From NCBI GenBank assembly GCA_964516325.1, contig CAZFAP010000011.1, positions 1-47,032 on the forward strand: 47,032 nucleotides of DNA, given 5' to 3'. The notes below the pieces were generated by a model. The model saw nothing but the letters and a program-made list of their open reading frames with translations. It was not told the origin of the DNA and ran no database searches. Shown piece after piece: positions 22,593-31,800 of the stretch; within the stretch, counting starts at the first letter, position 1; each line of letters starts with the position of its first letter. Both the position numbers and the translations under genes were made by a program. The stretch comes from CAZFAP01 sp964516325 (GTDB lineage: Bacteria > Auribacterota > JABMQX01).

Positions 22593-23663
22593 TTGTCGCA
22601 AGTTCATCAATTTCTGCCGGTGCTTGATAAAGCAGACGCCATCGGAAATCACGCCATGGCGCTGAGGAACCTTTTTCGCCGGAATGGGTTTCCGTCGGAC
22701 ATCTTTGTCTGGCGGGCAGGGAAAGGGTTGAAACGAGAGTGCTTGCCGTACCGTGACCACCGTCCGGTGAGCTCCCCGCAGAACGTGGCGGTCTTTCATT
22801 TTTCCATCGGTTCGCCCCTTTCGGCTTACGTCAGGAGTCTGCCGGATAAGAAGGTCATGATTTACCACAACATAACGCCAAAGGAATATTTCGTCGGAGT
22901 GGACGAGCACGTTTATTACATCGCGAAGTCCGGGCGCAAGGAACTTGCGTCCCTGGCAGGATGCATGGACCTCTGCATTTGCGATTCGGAGTTCAATCGC
23001 AGGGAACTTCTCGAGTTCGGCTACGAGAACGTCCACGTCGTCCCGATTCTGATAGATTCCTCTCTCCTCGACGCTCGGCCGGATGCGAGGGTGCAAAGCA
23101 AATACAGCAACGGCTGGAAGAATTTCCTCTTTGTGGGGCGGATCACGCCGAATAAAAAGCAGGAGGACGTCATCCGAGTTTTCTATTACTACAAGAAATT
23201 CATCAACCCCCAAAGCCGCCTTTTCCTCGTCGGAACGGCGAGACAAACGCCGCGATACCTGGCGATCCTGAAGGAGTTGGTCCGGCGACTGGAGCTTCGG
23301 GATGTTGAATTCGCTGGCGAAGTCAGCCAGGCAGAGCTCGTGGCCCTTTACAGGAGGGCGGACGCGTTTGTCTGCATGAGCGAGCACGAGGGATTCTGCG
23401 TCCCGGTGATTGAGGCAATGTATTTCGGGGTGCCGATTGTCGCCTTCGACACCGGCGCCGTAACCGAAACCCTCGGCGGGGCGGGGATTCTCGTGCGGGA
23501 GAAAGACTATCAAGCCGTCGCGGAGATGCTTGACCTGCTTTTGACCGACGAGCGATTGAGGTCGCGGATACTTCGCGGTCAGGAGGAGAGGCTCAGGCAC
23601 TTCAAGGACACCGCTGCCATCGAGGCTCTTCTCCTGAAAGAGATTGCCGGGGTTATGAACTGA
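22593..23663 (+). CDS. GT4-type glycosyltransferase within the arginine cluster
   Basis: A 356-residue GT-B glycosyltransferase. The N-terminal half begins VHQFLPVLDKADAIGNHAMA; the C-terminal half has FLFVGRITPNKKQEDVI and the family-4 EX7E-type motif around SEHEGFCVPVIEAM. It should transfer a sugar from a nucleotide sugar to an envelope or exopolysaccharide acceptor at the cytoplasmic membrane face. It uses a TTG start at 22593, supported by GGGAG at 22579-22583. It follows the coiled-coil protein and precedes argD by 33 bases; a glycosyltransferase inside an arginine operon has no obvious metabolic reason. Confidence 0.9.
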   Translation: MSQVHQFLPVLDKADAIGNHAMALRNLFRRNGFPSDIFVWRAGKGLKRECLPYRDHRPVSSPQNVAVFHFSIGSPLSAYVRSLPDKKVMIYHNITPKEYFVGVDEHVYYIAKSGRKELASLAGCMDLCICDSEFNRRELLEFGYENVHVVPILIDSSLLDARPDARVQSKYSNGWKNFLFVGRITPNKKQEDVIRVFYYYKKFINPQSRLFLVGTARQTPRYLAILKELVRRLELRDVEFAGEVSQAELVALYRRADAFVCMSEHEGFCVPVIEAMYFGVPIVAFDTGAVTETLGGAGILVREKDYQAVAEMLDLLLTDERLRSRILRGQEERLRHFKDTAAIEALLLKEIAGVMN

Positions 23664-23696
23664 CAACCACATCTGACATTGCATAAGGGTCTGAAA

Positions 23697-24890
23697 ATGG
23701 AACTTTCCGAGAAAACAAAAAACATCATCGAAGGCTTTAACCAGTTCGTTATGCCCACGTACAAACGAAATCCCGTCGTCATCAGTCGTGCGAAGGGGTC
23801 GAAAGTGTGGGACGTGGACGGGAAAGAGTATCTCGACCTTTTCGCGGGCTGGGGAGTGAGCGGCATCGGATACTGCCACCCCAGGGTTGTCGAAGCAATC
23901 AAGGCACAGGTCGAGAAGCTCATTCATATGCCCAACAACTATTACAACGAGCTTCAAGGGAAACTCGCGGAGAAGATAGCGTCGAAGTCGTTCGGCGGAA
24001 AGTGTTTCTTCTGCAACAGCGGCGCAGAAGCCGTCGAGGGCGCCTTGAAGCTTGCCCGCAAATATGGCGCCTCCACCGGGCGGGATGAGATTATCGGTAT
24101 GGAGAATTCCTTCCACGGAAGGACATTCGGCGCCTTGTCGGCGACCGGTCAAGCGAAATATCGTGAGGGGTTCGGTCCGGTCTTGCCCGGATTCCGGTAC
24201 GTTCCATTTGGCGATTTCAACGCTGTCAGAAACGTCTTCTCCGATAAAACATGTGCAGTGATTGTTGAGCCTATTCAGGGCGAGGGTGGAATTCACGTTG
24301 CATCCAGGGAATACTTCCGGCGTCTGAGACAATTGTGCTCGGAGCGAGAGTCGCTCCTGATTCTCGACGAGGTCCAAACCGGCGTTGGTCGGACCGGCGA
24401 GTATTTCGGATACCAGCTTTACGGTGTGGAGCCGGATGTTATGACCCTCGCGAAAGTCCTTGGCGGCGGGTTTCCCATCGGTGCTTTGGTCGTCCAGCAG
24501 AGACTCGGGGACATTCTCGTTCCTGGCAACCATGCTTCGACCTTTGGCGGCGGCCCCCTTGCTTGCGCAGCAGCCCTCGCAGTTTTCGAGGCGATTGAGG
24601 AGGAGAATCTGCTCGAGAACGTCAAAGCGATGGGCGCCTACCTCCAGGAGAAGCTGATGAGTCTCAAGTTACGATACCCTGTGATCAAGGACGTCAGAGG
24701 CGAAGGACTGATGATAGGAGTGGAGTTGGCGACCGATGGCGCCCCCATCGTCGAGAAGTGCATGGAAAAGGGACTGCTGATCAATTGCACGGCAGGAAAG
24801 GTGCTGCGGTTCCTTCCCGCGATGACTGTTACGAGAAAAGAGATTGACCAGGGCATGGAAATTCTGGACAGCGTTCTGGCAGGGTTGTGA
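23697..24890 (+). CDS. argD: Acetylornithine aminotransferase
   Basis: A 397-residue class-III PLP aminotransferase. It has KVWDVDGKEYLDLFAGWG, FFCNSGAEAVEGALKLAR, ILDEVQTGVGRTGEYFGYQ and the PLP lysine Lys253 in TLAKVLGGGFPIGA. It converts N-acetylglutamate semialdehyde to N-acetylornithine; such enzymes can also serve the DAP pathway, but dapL is present here. The ATG at 23697 follows AAGGG; an ATG at 23679 is less likely. It sits in the arg run between the glycosyltransferase and argF. Confidence 0.95.
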   Translation: MELSEKTKNIIEGFNQFVMPTYKRNPVVISRAKGSKVWDVDGKEYLDLFAGWGVSGIGYCHPRVVEAIKAQVEKLIHMPNNYYNELQGKLAEKIASKSFGGKCFFCNSGAEAVEGALKLARKYGASTGRDEIIGMENSFHGRTFGALSATGQAKYREGFGPVLPGFRYVPFGDFNAVRNVFSDKTCAVIVEPIQGEGGIHVASREYFRRLRQLCSERESLLILDEVQTGVGRTGEYFGYQLYGVEPDVMTLAKVLGGGFPIGALVVQQRLGDILVPGNHASTFGGGPLACAAALAVFEAIEEENLLENVKAMGAYLQEKLMSLKLRYPVIKDVRGEGLMIGVELATDGAPIVEKCMEKGLLINCTAGKVLRFLPAMTVTRKEIDQGMEILDSVLAGL

Positions 24891-24953
24891 GAGTCGGCGG
24901 AGAACCCTGACGCAGTTCACCATCAAAACTCAGAAAAGGCGCATGCAAAAACC

Positions 24954-25904
24954 ATGAAGAAGGATTTGGTTTCCATTAGCGACCTGAAAAAGGCGGATGT
25001 ACAGCGGCTATTTGAGCTGGCTACGGAGCTGAAAAAAAGCAGAAGTCCCAATCGGAAGCTCGACGGAAAAACACTGGCTCTCATTTTTGAGAAGCCTTCT
25101 TTGAGGACCCGCGTTACGTTTGAAGTCGGGATGACGCAGCTCGGAGGGTACGCGGTCTATCTCAGCCAGAACGACATCGCCCTCGGCCAGCGGGAGTCGG
25201 TCTCCGACATCGCCCGGAACCTGGAGAGGTGGGTGGACGGCATAGCCGCGAGAACGTTCAAGCACAGCACCGTTATGGAGCTGGCCGCCAACTGCCGCAT
25301 CCCGGTCATCAATGCTCTCTCCGACGCCGAGCATCCGTGCCAGGCGCTGGGTGATTTCTTGACCATTCGAGAGAAGAAAGGAGACCTCAGCAAGATCAGG
25401 TTAGTTTACTTGGGTGACGTGAACAACGTGTGCCGCTCTCTGGTGCTGCTGGCGTCGCTCATGGGAACCTCCATGGTCGTCGGAACCCGCCAGGCGGACC
25501 CGGACCTTTTTGGCGACAGGGGTCTGGGCGAAGGAGCAGAAGCCTGGCCGGAACTGGCAGAAGCCTTTCAGCGCGTCGAGCTGCGCCTGGACGAGGACCC
25601 GCGGAAAATCGTGAAGGGGGCAGATGTCATTTACACCGACGTCTGGGTCAGCATGGGCGAAGAAGGTCAGGCGAAAGAAAAAATGAGGAGATTCCGACCT
25701 TATCAGGTAAACTCGCAGGTGATCGAAGCCGCCAAGCCGGACGTCATCTTCATGCACTGCCTCCCCGCGAAGAGAAACCAGGAGGTCACCGACGACGTTC
25801 TCGACGGTCCGCGCTCCGTCGTCTTCGATCAGGCGGAAAATAGGCTGCACCTCCAGAAGGCTCTCCTGCTCCTTCTTCTCGGCGGCAGGGCGCGAAGGTC
25901 ATAA
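24954..25904 (+). CDS. argF: Ornithine carbamoyltransferase
   Basis: A 316-residue transcarbamylase of usual length. It has the carbamoyl-phosphate motif EKPSLRTRVTFE, the HPCQALGDF motif, VYLGDVNNVCRS and the ornithine-binding FMHCLPAKR. It forms citrulline from ornithine and carbamoyl phosphate. The SLRTR variant (instead of STRTR) occurs in real OTCases. It might in principle accept acetyl- or succinylornithine, but the presence of argJ favours free ornithine. It lies 63 bases after argD and 57 bases before argG. Confidence 0.94.
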   Translation: MKKDLVSISDLKKADVQRLFELATELKKSRSPNRKLDGKTLALIFEKPSLRTRVTFEVGMTQLGGYAVYLSQNDIALGQRESVSDIARNLERWVDGIAARTFKHSTVMELAANCRIPVINALSDAEHPCQALGDFLTIREKKGDLSKIRLVYLGDVNNVCRSLVLLASLMGTSMVVGTRQADPDLFGDRGLGEGAEAWPELAEAFQRVELRLDEDPRKIVKGADVIYTDVWVSMGEEGQAKEKMRRFRPYQVNSQVIEAAKPDVIFMHCLPAKRNQEVTDDVLDGPRSVVFDQAENRLHLQKALLLLLLGGRARRS

Positions 25905-25961
25905 GGAGGCGGAAAGTTCCCAGAGGTTGAGGTTGCAACGAGCTTTTGCGGAGAAAAGAAA

Positions 25962-27152
25962 ATGAAAATTGTTTTGGCATACTCAGGTGGGCTTGATACC
26001 TCGGTCATTCTGAAGTGGTTGATTAAGAACTACGACGCGGAGGTCGTTGCCTTCGTCGCCGACATCGGTCAGCCGGAAAACCTCAGTACAGTCAGAAAAA
26101 AAGCCCTCGATACCGGAGCAAAGAAGATCTATGTCGAGGACCTGAAGGAGGAATTCGTCCGCGACTTCGTCTTTCCGATGTTCAAAGCGAATGCCATCTA
26201 CGAAGGCGCGTACTTGATGGGGACGTCCATCGCTCGCCCCCTGATCGCCAAAGGGCAGGTCGCCGTTGCCCGCAAGGAGAAAGCGGACACGGTTGCCCAC
26301 GGCGCCACAGGGAAAGGAAATGACCAGGTCCGGTTCGAACTGACCTACGCGGCGTTGGCGCCGGGGTTGAGGGTCATTGCGCCGTGGCGCATTTGGGACA
26401 TGAAGTCGCGCTCTGACTTGATTCGGTATGCGAAAGCGAATGGCATTCCGGTGTCGGCGACGAAAGAGAAGCCTTACAGCATTGATCAAAACATGCTTCA
26501 CACGAGTTATGAGGGAGGAATTCTCGAGGACCCGTGGAGCGCGCCTCCCGCGGACATGTTCCTGACTACGGTGGCGCCCGAGAAGGCCCCGAATAAGCCG
26601 ACGGAGCTCACGATTGATTTTGTCAAGGGCGTGCCGGTGGCGGTGAATGGACGAGAATATTCCCCGGCGAAGCTCCTGACGAAGCTCAATGAGATCGGCG
26701 CGAAGAACGGCGTCGGTCGCGTGGACGTCGTTGAGGACCGATTCGTGGGAATGAAATCGCGCGGCGTGTATGAGACGCCGGGCGGGACCATCCTTCACAT
26801 CGCCCATCGCGCGATGGAGTCCGTCACCATGGACAGAGAAGTCATGCACCTGCGCGATTCCTTGATCCCGAAGTATTCCCAGCTCATCTACAATGGCTTC
26901 TGGTTCTCGCCGGAGATGGATGTTCTCCGAGCCATGGTGGACGAGACGCAGAGAGACGTAACCGGGACCGTGCGATTGAAGGTCTATAAGGGGAACATTC
27001 TGGTTACCGGAAGAAAGTCGCCGCGATCGCTCTACCGGCAGGACGTGGTGACGTTCGAGGAGGACAAAGTCTATGACCAGAAGAAGGCGGATGGGTTCAT
27101 AAGCCTCAACGCCCTTCGGCTTCGGATACGTTCGGCAAGAGACCGGCGGTAA
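25962..27152 (+). CDS. argG: Argininosuccinate synthase
   Basis: A 396-residue ATP-pyrophosphatase. It has the P-loop AYSGGLDTSVILKWL, VAFVADIGQ, HGATGKGNDQVRFE and IGAKNGVGRVDVVEDRFVG. It joins citrulline and aspartate. The ATG at 25962 has GGAG 8 nt upstream. Length and motifs are canonical, with no oddity. It is followed by argH after 49 bases. Confidence 0.98.
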   Translation: MKIVLAYSGGLDTSVILKWLIKNYDAEVVAFVADIGQPENLSTVRKKALDTGAKKIYVEDLKEEFVRDFVFPMFKANAIYEGAYLMGTSIARPLIAKGQVAVARKEKADTVAHGATGKGNDQVRFELTYAALAPGLRVIAPWRIWDMKSRSDLIRYAKANGIPVSATKEKPYSIDQNMLHTSYEGGILEDPWSAPPADMFLTTVAPEKAPNKPTELTIDFVKGVPVAVNGREYSPAKLLTKLNEIGAKNGVGRVDVVEDRFVGMKSRGVYETPGGTILHIAHRAMESVTMDREVMHLRDSLIPKYSQLIYNGFWFSPEMDVLRAMVDETQRDVTGTVRLKVYKGNILVTGRKSPRSLYRQDVVTFEEDKVYDQKKADGFISLNALRLRIRSARDRR

Positions 27153-27201
27153 CCGGCGCCCCTTTCCTGCCGCGGGCACTGTGGACCAGAGTGAACCAAC
27201 G

Positions 27202-28686
27202 ATGACTGAGAAGAAATCCGACGAAAAACTATGGGGCGGGAGATTCGCAGAGAGGGCACATCCTCTCTTGGAGGAATATACTGCCTCGATTCAGTTTGAC
27301 AAGCGGCTTTACGCGTTTGACATCGAGGGCAGCATCGCCCACGCGAAGATGCTCCACAAAATTGGGCTTCTCTCTGTCCAGGAGAGAGACGCCCTGGTTC
27401 GCGGACTGCAAGAGATACGAGAAGAGATCGAGGAAGGACGCTTTCCATTCGACCCATCGCTCGAAGACATCCACATGAGCATTGAGGCGAGACTCACAGA
27501 AAAGGTTGGCGACCCTGGCAAGAAACTCCACACCGCCCGCTCACGGAACGATCAGGTCGCCCTCGATTTTCGAATGTATATCAAGCACGAGATCGGCGAC
27601 GTGAGTGAGCGGCTTCGGTCGCTTCAGCGGGTGTTGGTTGAGCTTGCCGATGAGAACCGCGACGTCCTTTTTCCCGGCTACACGCACCTCCAGCAGGCGC
27701 AGCCGATTCTCTTCGCGCATCACCTGCTCGCTTACGTTTCCATGTTCGAGCGGGACAGAGAGCGTCTGGAAGACGCCTATAAGAGGACGGACGTGATGCC
27801 CTTGGGAAGCGGCGCCCTCGCGGGAACCTCGATTCCGATTGACCGCGAGTTTGCGGCGCGGGAGCTCGGCTTTTCGCGCATCAGCGACAATAGTATTGAC
27901 GCCGTCAGCGACAGGGACTTTGCAGTCGAGTATTTGAGTGCCCTGACGCTCATCGGCGTGCATTTTTCGAGGCTGGCGGAGGAGCTGGTCCTCTGGTCGT
28001 CGTCAGAATTCGGCTTCGTAGAAATCGGCGATGCCTTTTGCACCGGCAGCAGTATGATGCCCCAGAAGAAGAATCCCGACGTGCCCGAACTCGCCAGGGG
28101 GAGAACCGGCAAGCTCCTCGGAAACCTTGTCTCGCTCATCACGACGATGAAAGGGCTTCCGCTCAGCTACAATCGAGATATGCAGGAGGACAAGCTGCCG
28201 GTCTTTGAATCCACGGACATAGTGAAAGCGACGCTCGACATCTCTGCTCAGATGATGAAGACCGTGAAAGTGAAAACCGACCGCATCGCCCATGCGATGA
28301 AAGGTGGATACCTCCAGGCGCTGGACCTCGCGGAGTACCTCGTCAAGAAAGGGATGCCCTTCCGCGAAAGCCACAAGATTGTCGGGAAAATCGTCTCCTA
28401 CGCCATTCAGGGAGGAAAGGGATTGCAGGACTTGAGCCTCGACGAACTGCAAAACTTCAGCTCAGCCTTTTCCGAGGACGCGCTCCAACTGATGGACCCG
28501 CGCGCCTCCGTCCGCACCAAGACTTCGTATGGCGGCACGGCGCCGAAGCTGGTCGCGGCGCAGATTCGCTCGTGGGAAAAGCGCCTATCCTCTGCTCAGT
28601 CTGTGGCGCCGGCTGTGGAGCATGCGACGGGTGAGACTTCCCGTGCCCCATCGTCACGGGCGAATCGGGGAAAAAGAGGGCGATGA
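27202..28686 (+). CDS. argH: Argininosuccinate lyase with a C-terminal tail
   Basis: A 494-residue lyase of the fumarase/aspartase superfamily. It has LWGGRFAE, DIHMSIEARL, HTARSRNDQVALD, GYTHLQQAQPI, and the catalytic-loop signature GSSMMPQKKNPDVPE. It releases arginine and fumarate. The core ends near QIRSWEKRL; about 36 further residues are low-complexity (Ala/Ser/Arg) and unlike the family, so the gene is longer than the usual 460-470. The ATG at 27202 gives the normal start; a GTG at 27181 is possible. lysA starts three bases after the stop. Confidence 0.97.
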   Translation: MTEKKSDEKLWGGRFAERAHPLLEEYTASIQFDKRLYAFDIEGSIAHAKMLHKIGLLSVQERDALVRGLQEIREEIEEGRFPFDPSLEDIHMSIEARLTEKVGDPGKKLHTARSRNDQVALDFRMYIKHEIGDVSERLRSLQRVLVELADENRDVLFPGYTHLQQAQPILFAHHLLAYVSMFERDRERLEDAYKRTDVMPLGSGALAGTSIPIDREFAARELGFSRISDNSIDAVSDRDFAVEYLSALTLIGVHFSRLAEELVLWSSSEFGFVEIGDAFCTGSSMMPQKKNPDVPELARGRTGKLLGNLVSLITTMKGLPLSYNRDMQEDKLPVFESTDIVKATLDISAQMMKTVKVKTDRIAHAMKGGYLQALDLAEYLVKKGMPFRESHKIVGKIVSYAIQGGKGLQDLSLDELQNFSSAFSEDALQLMDPRASVRTKTSYGGTAPKLVAAQIRSWEKRLSSAQSVAPAVEHATGETSRAPSSRANRGKRGR

Positions 28687-28689
28687 GTC

Positions 28690-29967
28690 ATGGACCTGTT
28701 TGATTACAGAGATGGAAGGCTTTTCTGCGAGGAGGTTGACGTTAATGTCGTTGCAGACCGGGTCGGCACGCCCGTCTTCATTTACAGCGCGGGAACCATC
28801 CTCGACCACTTCAAGAAGATAGACCGGGCTTGGGGGACAATTCCCCACATGGTCTGCTACGCCGTCAAAGCGAACTCGAACATCGCCATACTTCGTCTCC
28901 TGAGCCAGAACGGCGCGGGGATGGAGGTCGTCTCGCAAGGGGAGTTGTTCCGTTGCCTGCAAGCCGGGGCTGACCCTCGGAAGATCGTCTTTACGGGCCC
29001 GGGCAAGACGGCGGCGGAAATTGAGTATGCCCTCGGTGAGGACATCTTTCTCTTTGTAGTCGAATCGCTTCCCGAATTGTTCCGATTGAACGAAATCGCC
29101 GGGCGGCTCGGAAGAGCCGCTCAGTTTGCCATACGAGTCAATCCGGACGTTGACCCGCACACGCATTCTCACATCACGACGGGAAGGGCCATCAACAAGT
29201 TCGGAATTGATGCTGACCTGACAGTGGAGGCCTATCGCCAGTCGAGAAGCCTGCCTCATGTCTCCCCGATTGGGATACACATGCATATCGGCTCTCAAAT
29301 CGTTTCGAGCGAGCCCTACCTCGAAGCGGTGCGGAAACTCCGCTCCATGACCGAGCAGGTGAGGACGCTCGGCGTCGAGCTGAAATATTTCGACCTGGGA
29401 GGGGGCATGGGAGTCATCTACGACGAGGAGGAGCCCTGCACCGCAGACGAGCTTATCGGCGAAATCATTCCGCTCGTCGAAGACCTGGGCATGACAATCA
29501 TCATGGAGCCGGGGCGTTTCATCGTTGGGAATGGCGGCGTCTTAGTGACGCAGGTTCAATATGTCAAGGAGAATCCCTCGAAGAGGTTCGTTGTGGTGGA
29601 CGCAGGGATGAATGACCTCATCCGCCCGGCGCTCTACGGTGCCTATCATCGAATTCTTTCGACGCGAGATGTCGGGCCAAAGATGATCCGGGCCGATATC
29701 GTCGGGCCCGTATGCGAATCGGCGGATACGTTCGCACAGGATAGGCAAATCCCGTCTGTGAAGGCCGGAGACTATCTGGCTATAATGACGGCAGGAGCGT
29801 ACGCGTCGTCCATGAGTTCCGAGTACAACTCCCGCACCAAATGCGCGGAAGTCCTCGTTCAGGACGATCAGTTTTCCGTCATCCGTGAGCGGGAGAGCCT
29901 TGACCAGCTCGTCGAGAACGAGAGGATGCCGGAGTTTCCAAGCAGCCTCTCAGTCGAGGAGCAGTAG
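28690..29967 (+). CDS. lysA: Diaminopimelate decarboxylase
   Basis: A 425-residue fold-III PLP enzyme. It has the PLP lysine Lys60 in CYAVKANSN, NKFGID, HMHIGSQI, the Gly-rich FDLGGGMGV, IMEPGRFIVGNGG and the C-terminal CESADTF and AGAYASSMSSEYN segments that complete the active site. It decarboxylates meso-DAP to L-lysine. It starts the lysine part of the run, immediately after argH and 12 bases before dapF. Confidence 0.97.
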   Translation: MDLFDYRDGRLFCEEVDVNVVADRVGTPVFIYSAGTILDHFKKIDRAWGTIPHMVCYAVKANSNIAILRLLSQNGAGMEVVSQGELFRCLQAGADPRKIVFTGPGKTAAEIEYALGEDIFLFVVESLPELFRLNEIAGRLGRAAQFAIRVNPDVDPHTHSHITTGRAINKFGIDADLTVEAYRQSRSLPHVSPIGIHMHIGSQIVSSEPYLEAVRKLRSMTEQVRTLGVELKYFDLGGGMGVIYDEEEPCTADELIGEIIPLVEDLGMTIIMEPGRFIVGNGGVLVTQVQYVKENPSKRFVVVDAGMNDLIRPALYGAYHRILSTRDVGPKMIRADIVGPVCESADTFAQDRQIPSVKAGDYLAIMTAGAYASSMSSEYNSRTKCAEVLVQDDQFSVIRERESLDQLVENERMPEFPSSLSVEEQ

Positions 29968-29979
29968 GAGAGCGGTGGA

Positions 29980-30792
29980 ATGAGCGACACCATACAATTC
30001 GCGAAATACACGGGCGCCGGAAACGACTTCATCATCATTGATAATCGCACGGGGGGATTCTCGGCGGAAAACAGGGACCGCATCAGGGACATGTGCGCTC
30101 GTCGAGTCTCCGTCGGCGCCGATGGATTGATTCTGTTGGAAAACTCCGATAAGGCCGACATCAGGATGCGCTCCTTCAACTCCGACGGCAGCGAAGCGGA
30201 AATGTGCGGAAATGGAGCCCGGTGCTTGGTTGATTTTGCGAGACGAAAGGGGCTTGGCTCGAGGACGATTAAACTCGAAACGATGGAGAGGGTGTTGACC
30301 GCTCACGTCGAGGGCGCGGATATATACGTCGAGATGGGCGAGGTCGTGGACACCCTGTTGAACATTGATATTGAAATCGAAGGGAGAACTTACCGCGTCC
30401 ATTACACGAACACCGGTGTCCCGCACGCGGTCATGTTCGTTGACGACGTGAGCAAGGTGGAGGTCGTCGGGCTGGGGAGAAAGGTCCGGTTTCATCAAAG
30501 GTTTCAGCCGAAAGGAACGAATGCGAACTTCGTCCAAGTTACAGGGCGAGACTCCATCTCCGCTCGGATATACGAGAGAGGAGTTGAGGACGAGACGCTG
30601 GCGAGCGGCACCGGATGCACTGCCTGCGCTGTCATATCGAGTCTCGTGAAGGGAGTGCAGCCGCCGATCCGTGTCCAGACGCACGGTGGAGCGATTCTCA
30701 CGATCAATTTCAAAGAGCAGGGCGACCGTTTCTCCGACGTAACAATGACCGGTCCGACGAGGCTCGTTTATGAAGGTATCTATTTTCCATAA
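29980..30792 (+). CDS. dapF: Diaminopimelate epimerase
   Basis: A 270-residue cofactor-independent epimerase. The two catalytic cysteines are visible: Cys76 in EMCGNGARC and Cys213 in ASGTGCTAC. The N-terminus FAKYTGAGNDFIIID is typical. It turns LL-DAP into meso-DAP for peptidoglycan and LysA. The ATG at 29980 follows TAGGAGAG. The next gap (111 bases) has no visible terminator before dapA. Confidence 0.97.
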   Translation: MSDTIQFAKYTGAGNDFIIIDNRTGGFSAENRDRIRDMCARRVSVGADGLILLENSDKADIRMRSFNSDGSEAEMCGNGARCLVDFARRKGLGSRTIKLETMERVLTAHVEGADIYVEMGEVVDTLLNIDIEIEGRTYRVHYTNTGVPHAVMFVDDVSKVEVVGLGRKVRFHQRFQPKGTNANFVQVTGRDSISARIYERGVEDETLASGTGCTACAVISSLVKGVQPPIRVQTHGGAILTINFKEQGDRFSDVTMTGPTRLVYEGIYFP

Positions 30793-30903
30793 AGCGCACG
30801 TTTCGCTGGGCGGGGGCAAGAGGCTCCGTCCGTCGTACACACCAAGCTCGGCAAACAATGATGGGGGGCGCCCCGGTAAACCAAAATTCAGGAGGTGATA
30901 CTC

Positions 30904-31767
30904 ATGTTTCAAGGGTCAATCGTTGCTTTGGTGACACCGTTCAAAGGCGGCGCCGTGGACTACGACAAACTCGAAGAACTCGTCGAGTTCCATATCGAGA
31001 AAGGGACGGATGCTATCCTTCCCTGCGGGACGACGGGAGAATCACCCACGCTCTCGCACGAGGAGCACAGGAAGGTCGTCGAATTCGTCGTCGAGAGGGT
31101 CAAGCACAGGATACCCGTCATCGCGGGAGCGGGTTCAAATAGTACGGAAGAGGCTCTCTCGCTGACCCGCCACGCCAAGGAGGTTGGCGCCGACGCCGTT
31201 CTGAGCATCACCCCCTATTACAACAAGCCCACGCAGAAGGGAATGATCGAGCACTTCACACGAATCGCCACCGAAGTGGATATCCCGATGGTCCTGTACA
31301 ACGTCCCCGGCAGGACCGGAGTCAACCTTCTTCCCGAGACCGTCGCACAGCTCTCCAAGGTCAAAAACATCGTCGCGGTGAAGGAAGCAAGCGGGAGCAT
31401 ATCGCAGATGTGCGACATCCTCTCCCTGTGCGATATCACCGTTCTTTCGGGCGACGATTCACTCACTTTCCCTCTGCTCGCAGTGGGCGGAAAGGGAATC
31501 ATCTCCGTCGCCGCGAACATCATCCCGACGGAGATGTCGGAATTGGTCAGCAGTTTCAGGACGAACATCGCTCGCAGCCGCGAGCTCCATTACAAATACT
31601 GGCCGCTGTTCCGGGACCTGTTCATCGAGTCGAATCCCATCCCCGTCAAAGCGGCAATGGACATGATGGGGCTGATGGATTTTGAAATCCGGCTTCCGCT
31701 GTGCGCGATGAGCGAAGCCAATAAGCAGAAGCTCCGGGCAACGCTGAGCGAATGCGGTTTGCTCTGA
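30904..31767 (+). CDS. dapA: 4-Hydroxy-tetrahydrodipicolinate synthase
   Basis: A 287-residue TIM-barrel aldolase. It has IVALVTPFKGGAVD, CGTTGESPTLSHEEH, YYNKPTQKGMIEHF, VLYNVPGRTGVN and the Schiff-base Lys160 in IVAVKEASG. It condenses pyruvate with aspartate semialdehyde. The ATG at 30904 is fixed by a perfect AGGAGGTG at 30890-30897; a GTG inside that site should not be used. dapB follows after 33 bases. Confidence 0.98.
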   Translation: MFQGSIVALVTPFKGGAVDYDKLEELVEFHIEKGTDAILPCGTTGESPTLSHEEHRKVVEFVVERVKHRIPVIAGAGSNSTEEALSLTRHAKEVGADAVLSITPYYNKPTQKGMIEHFTRIATEVDIPMVLYNVPGRTGVNLLPETVAQLSKVKNIVAVKEASGSISQMCDILSLCDITVLSGDDSLTFPLLAVGGKGIISVAANIIPTEMSELVSSFRTNIARSRELHYKYWPLFRDLFIESNPIPVKAAMDMMGLMDFEIRLPLCAMSEANKQKLRATLSECGLL

Positions 31768-31800
31768 GTCCAGAACTAACCATTTCTCGACGAGGATTCC

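Noticed and set aside
22473..24533. A 686-codon - strand frame opposite the glycosyltransferase and argD
   Set aside because: Long open antisense frames are common in GC-rich genes; both + strand genes are well-supported families.
26325..26345. tRNA-like GGTTCGAAC segment
   Set aside because: It lies inside the argG coding sequence and has no acceptor or anticodon arms around it.
28572..28634. Cys-rich 20-codon frame (CSVCGAGCGACDG) overlapping the 3' end of argH
   Set aside because: It looks like a metal-binding motif, but it is very short, has no ribosome binding site and lies inside the argH frame, which is open to its stop. It may reflect an old frameshift in the argH tail.
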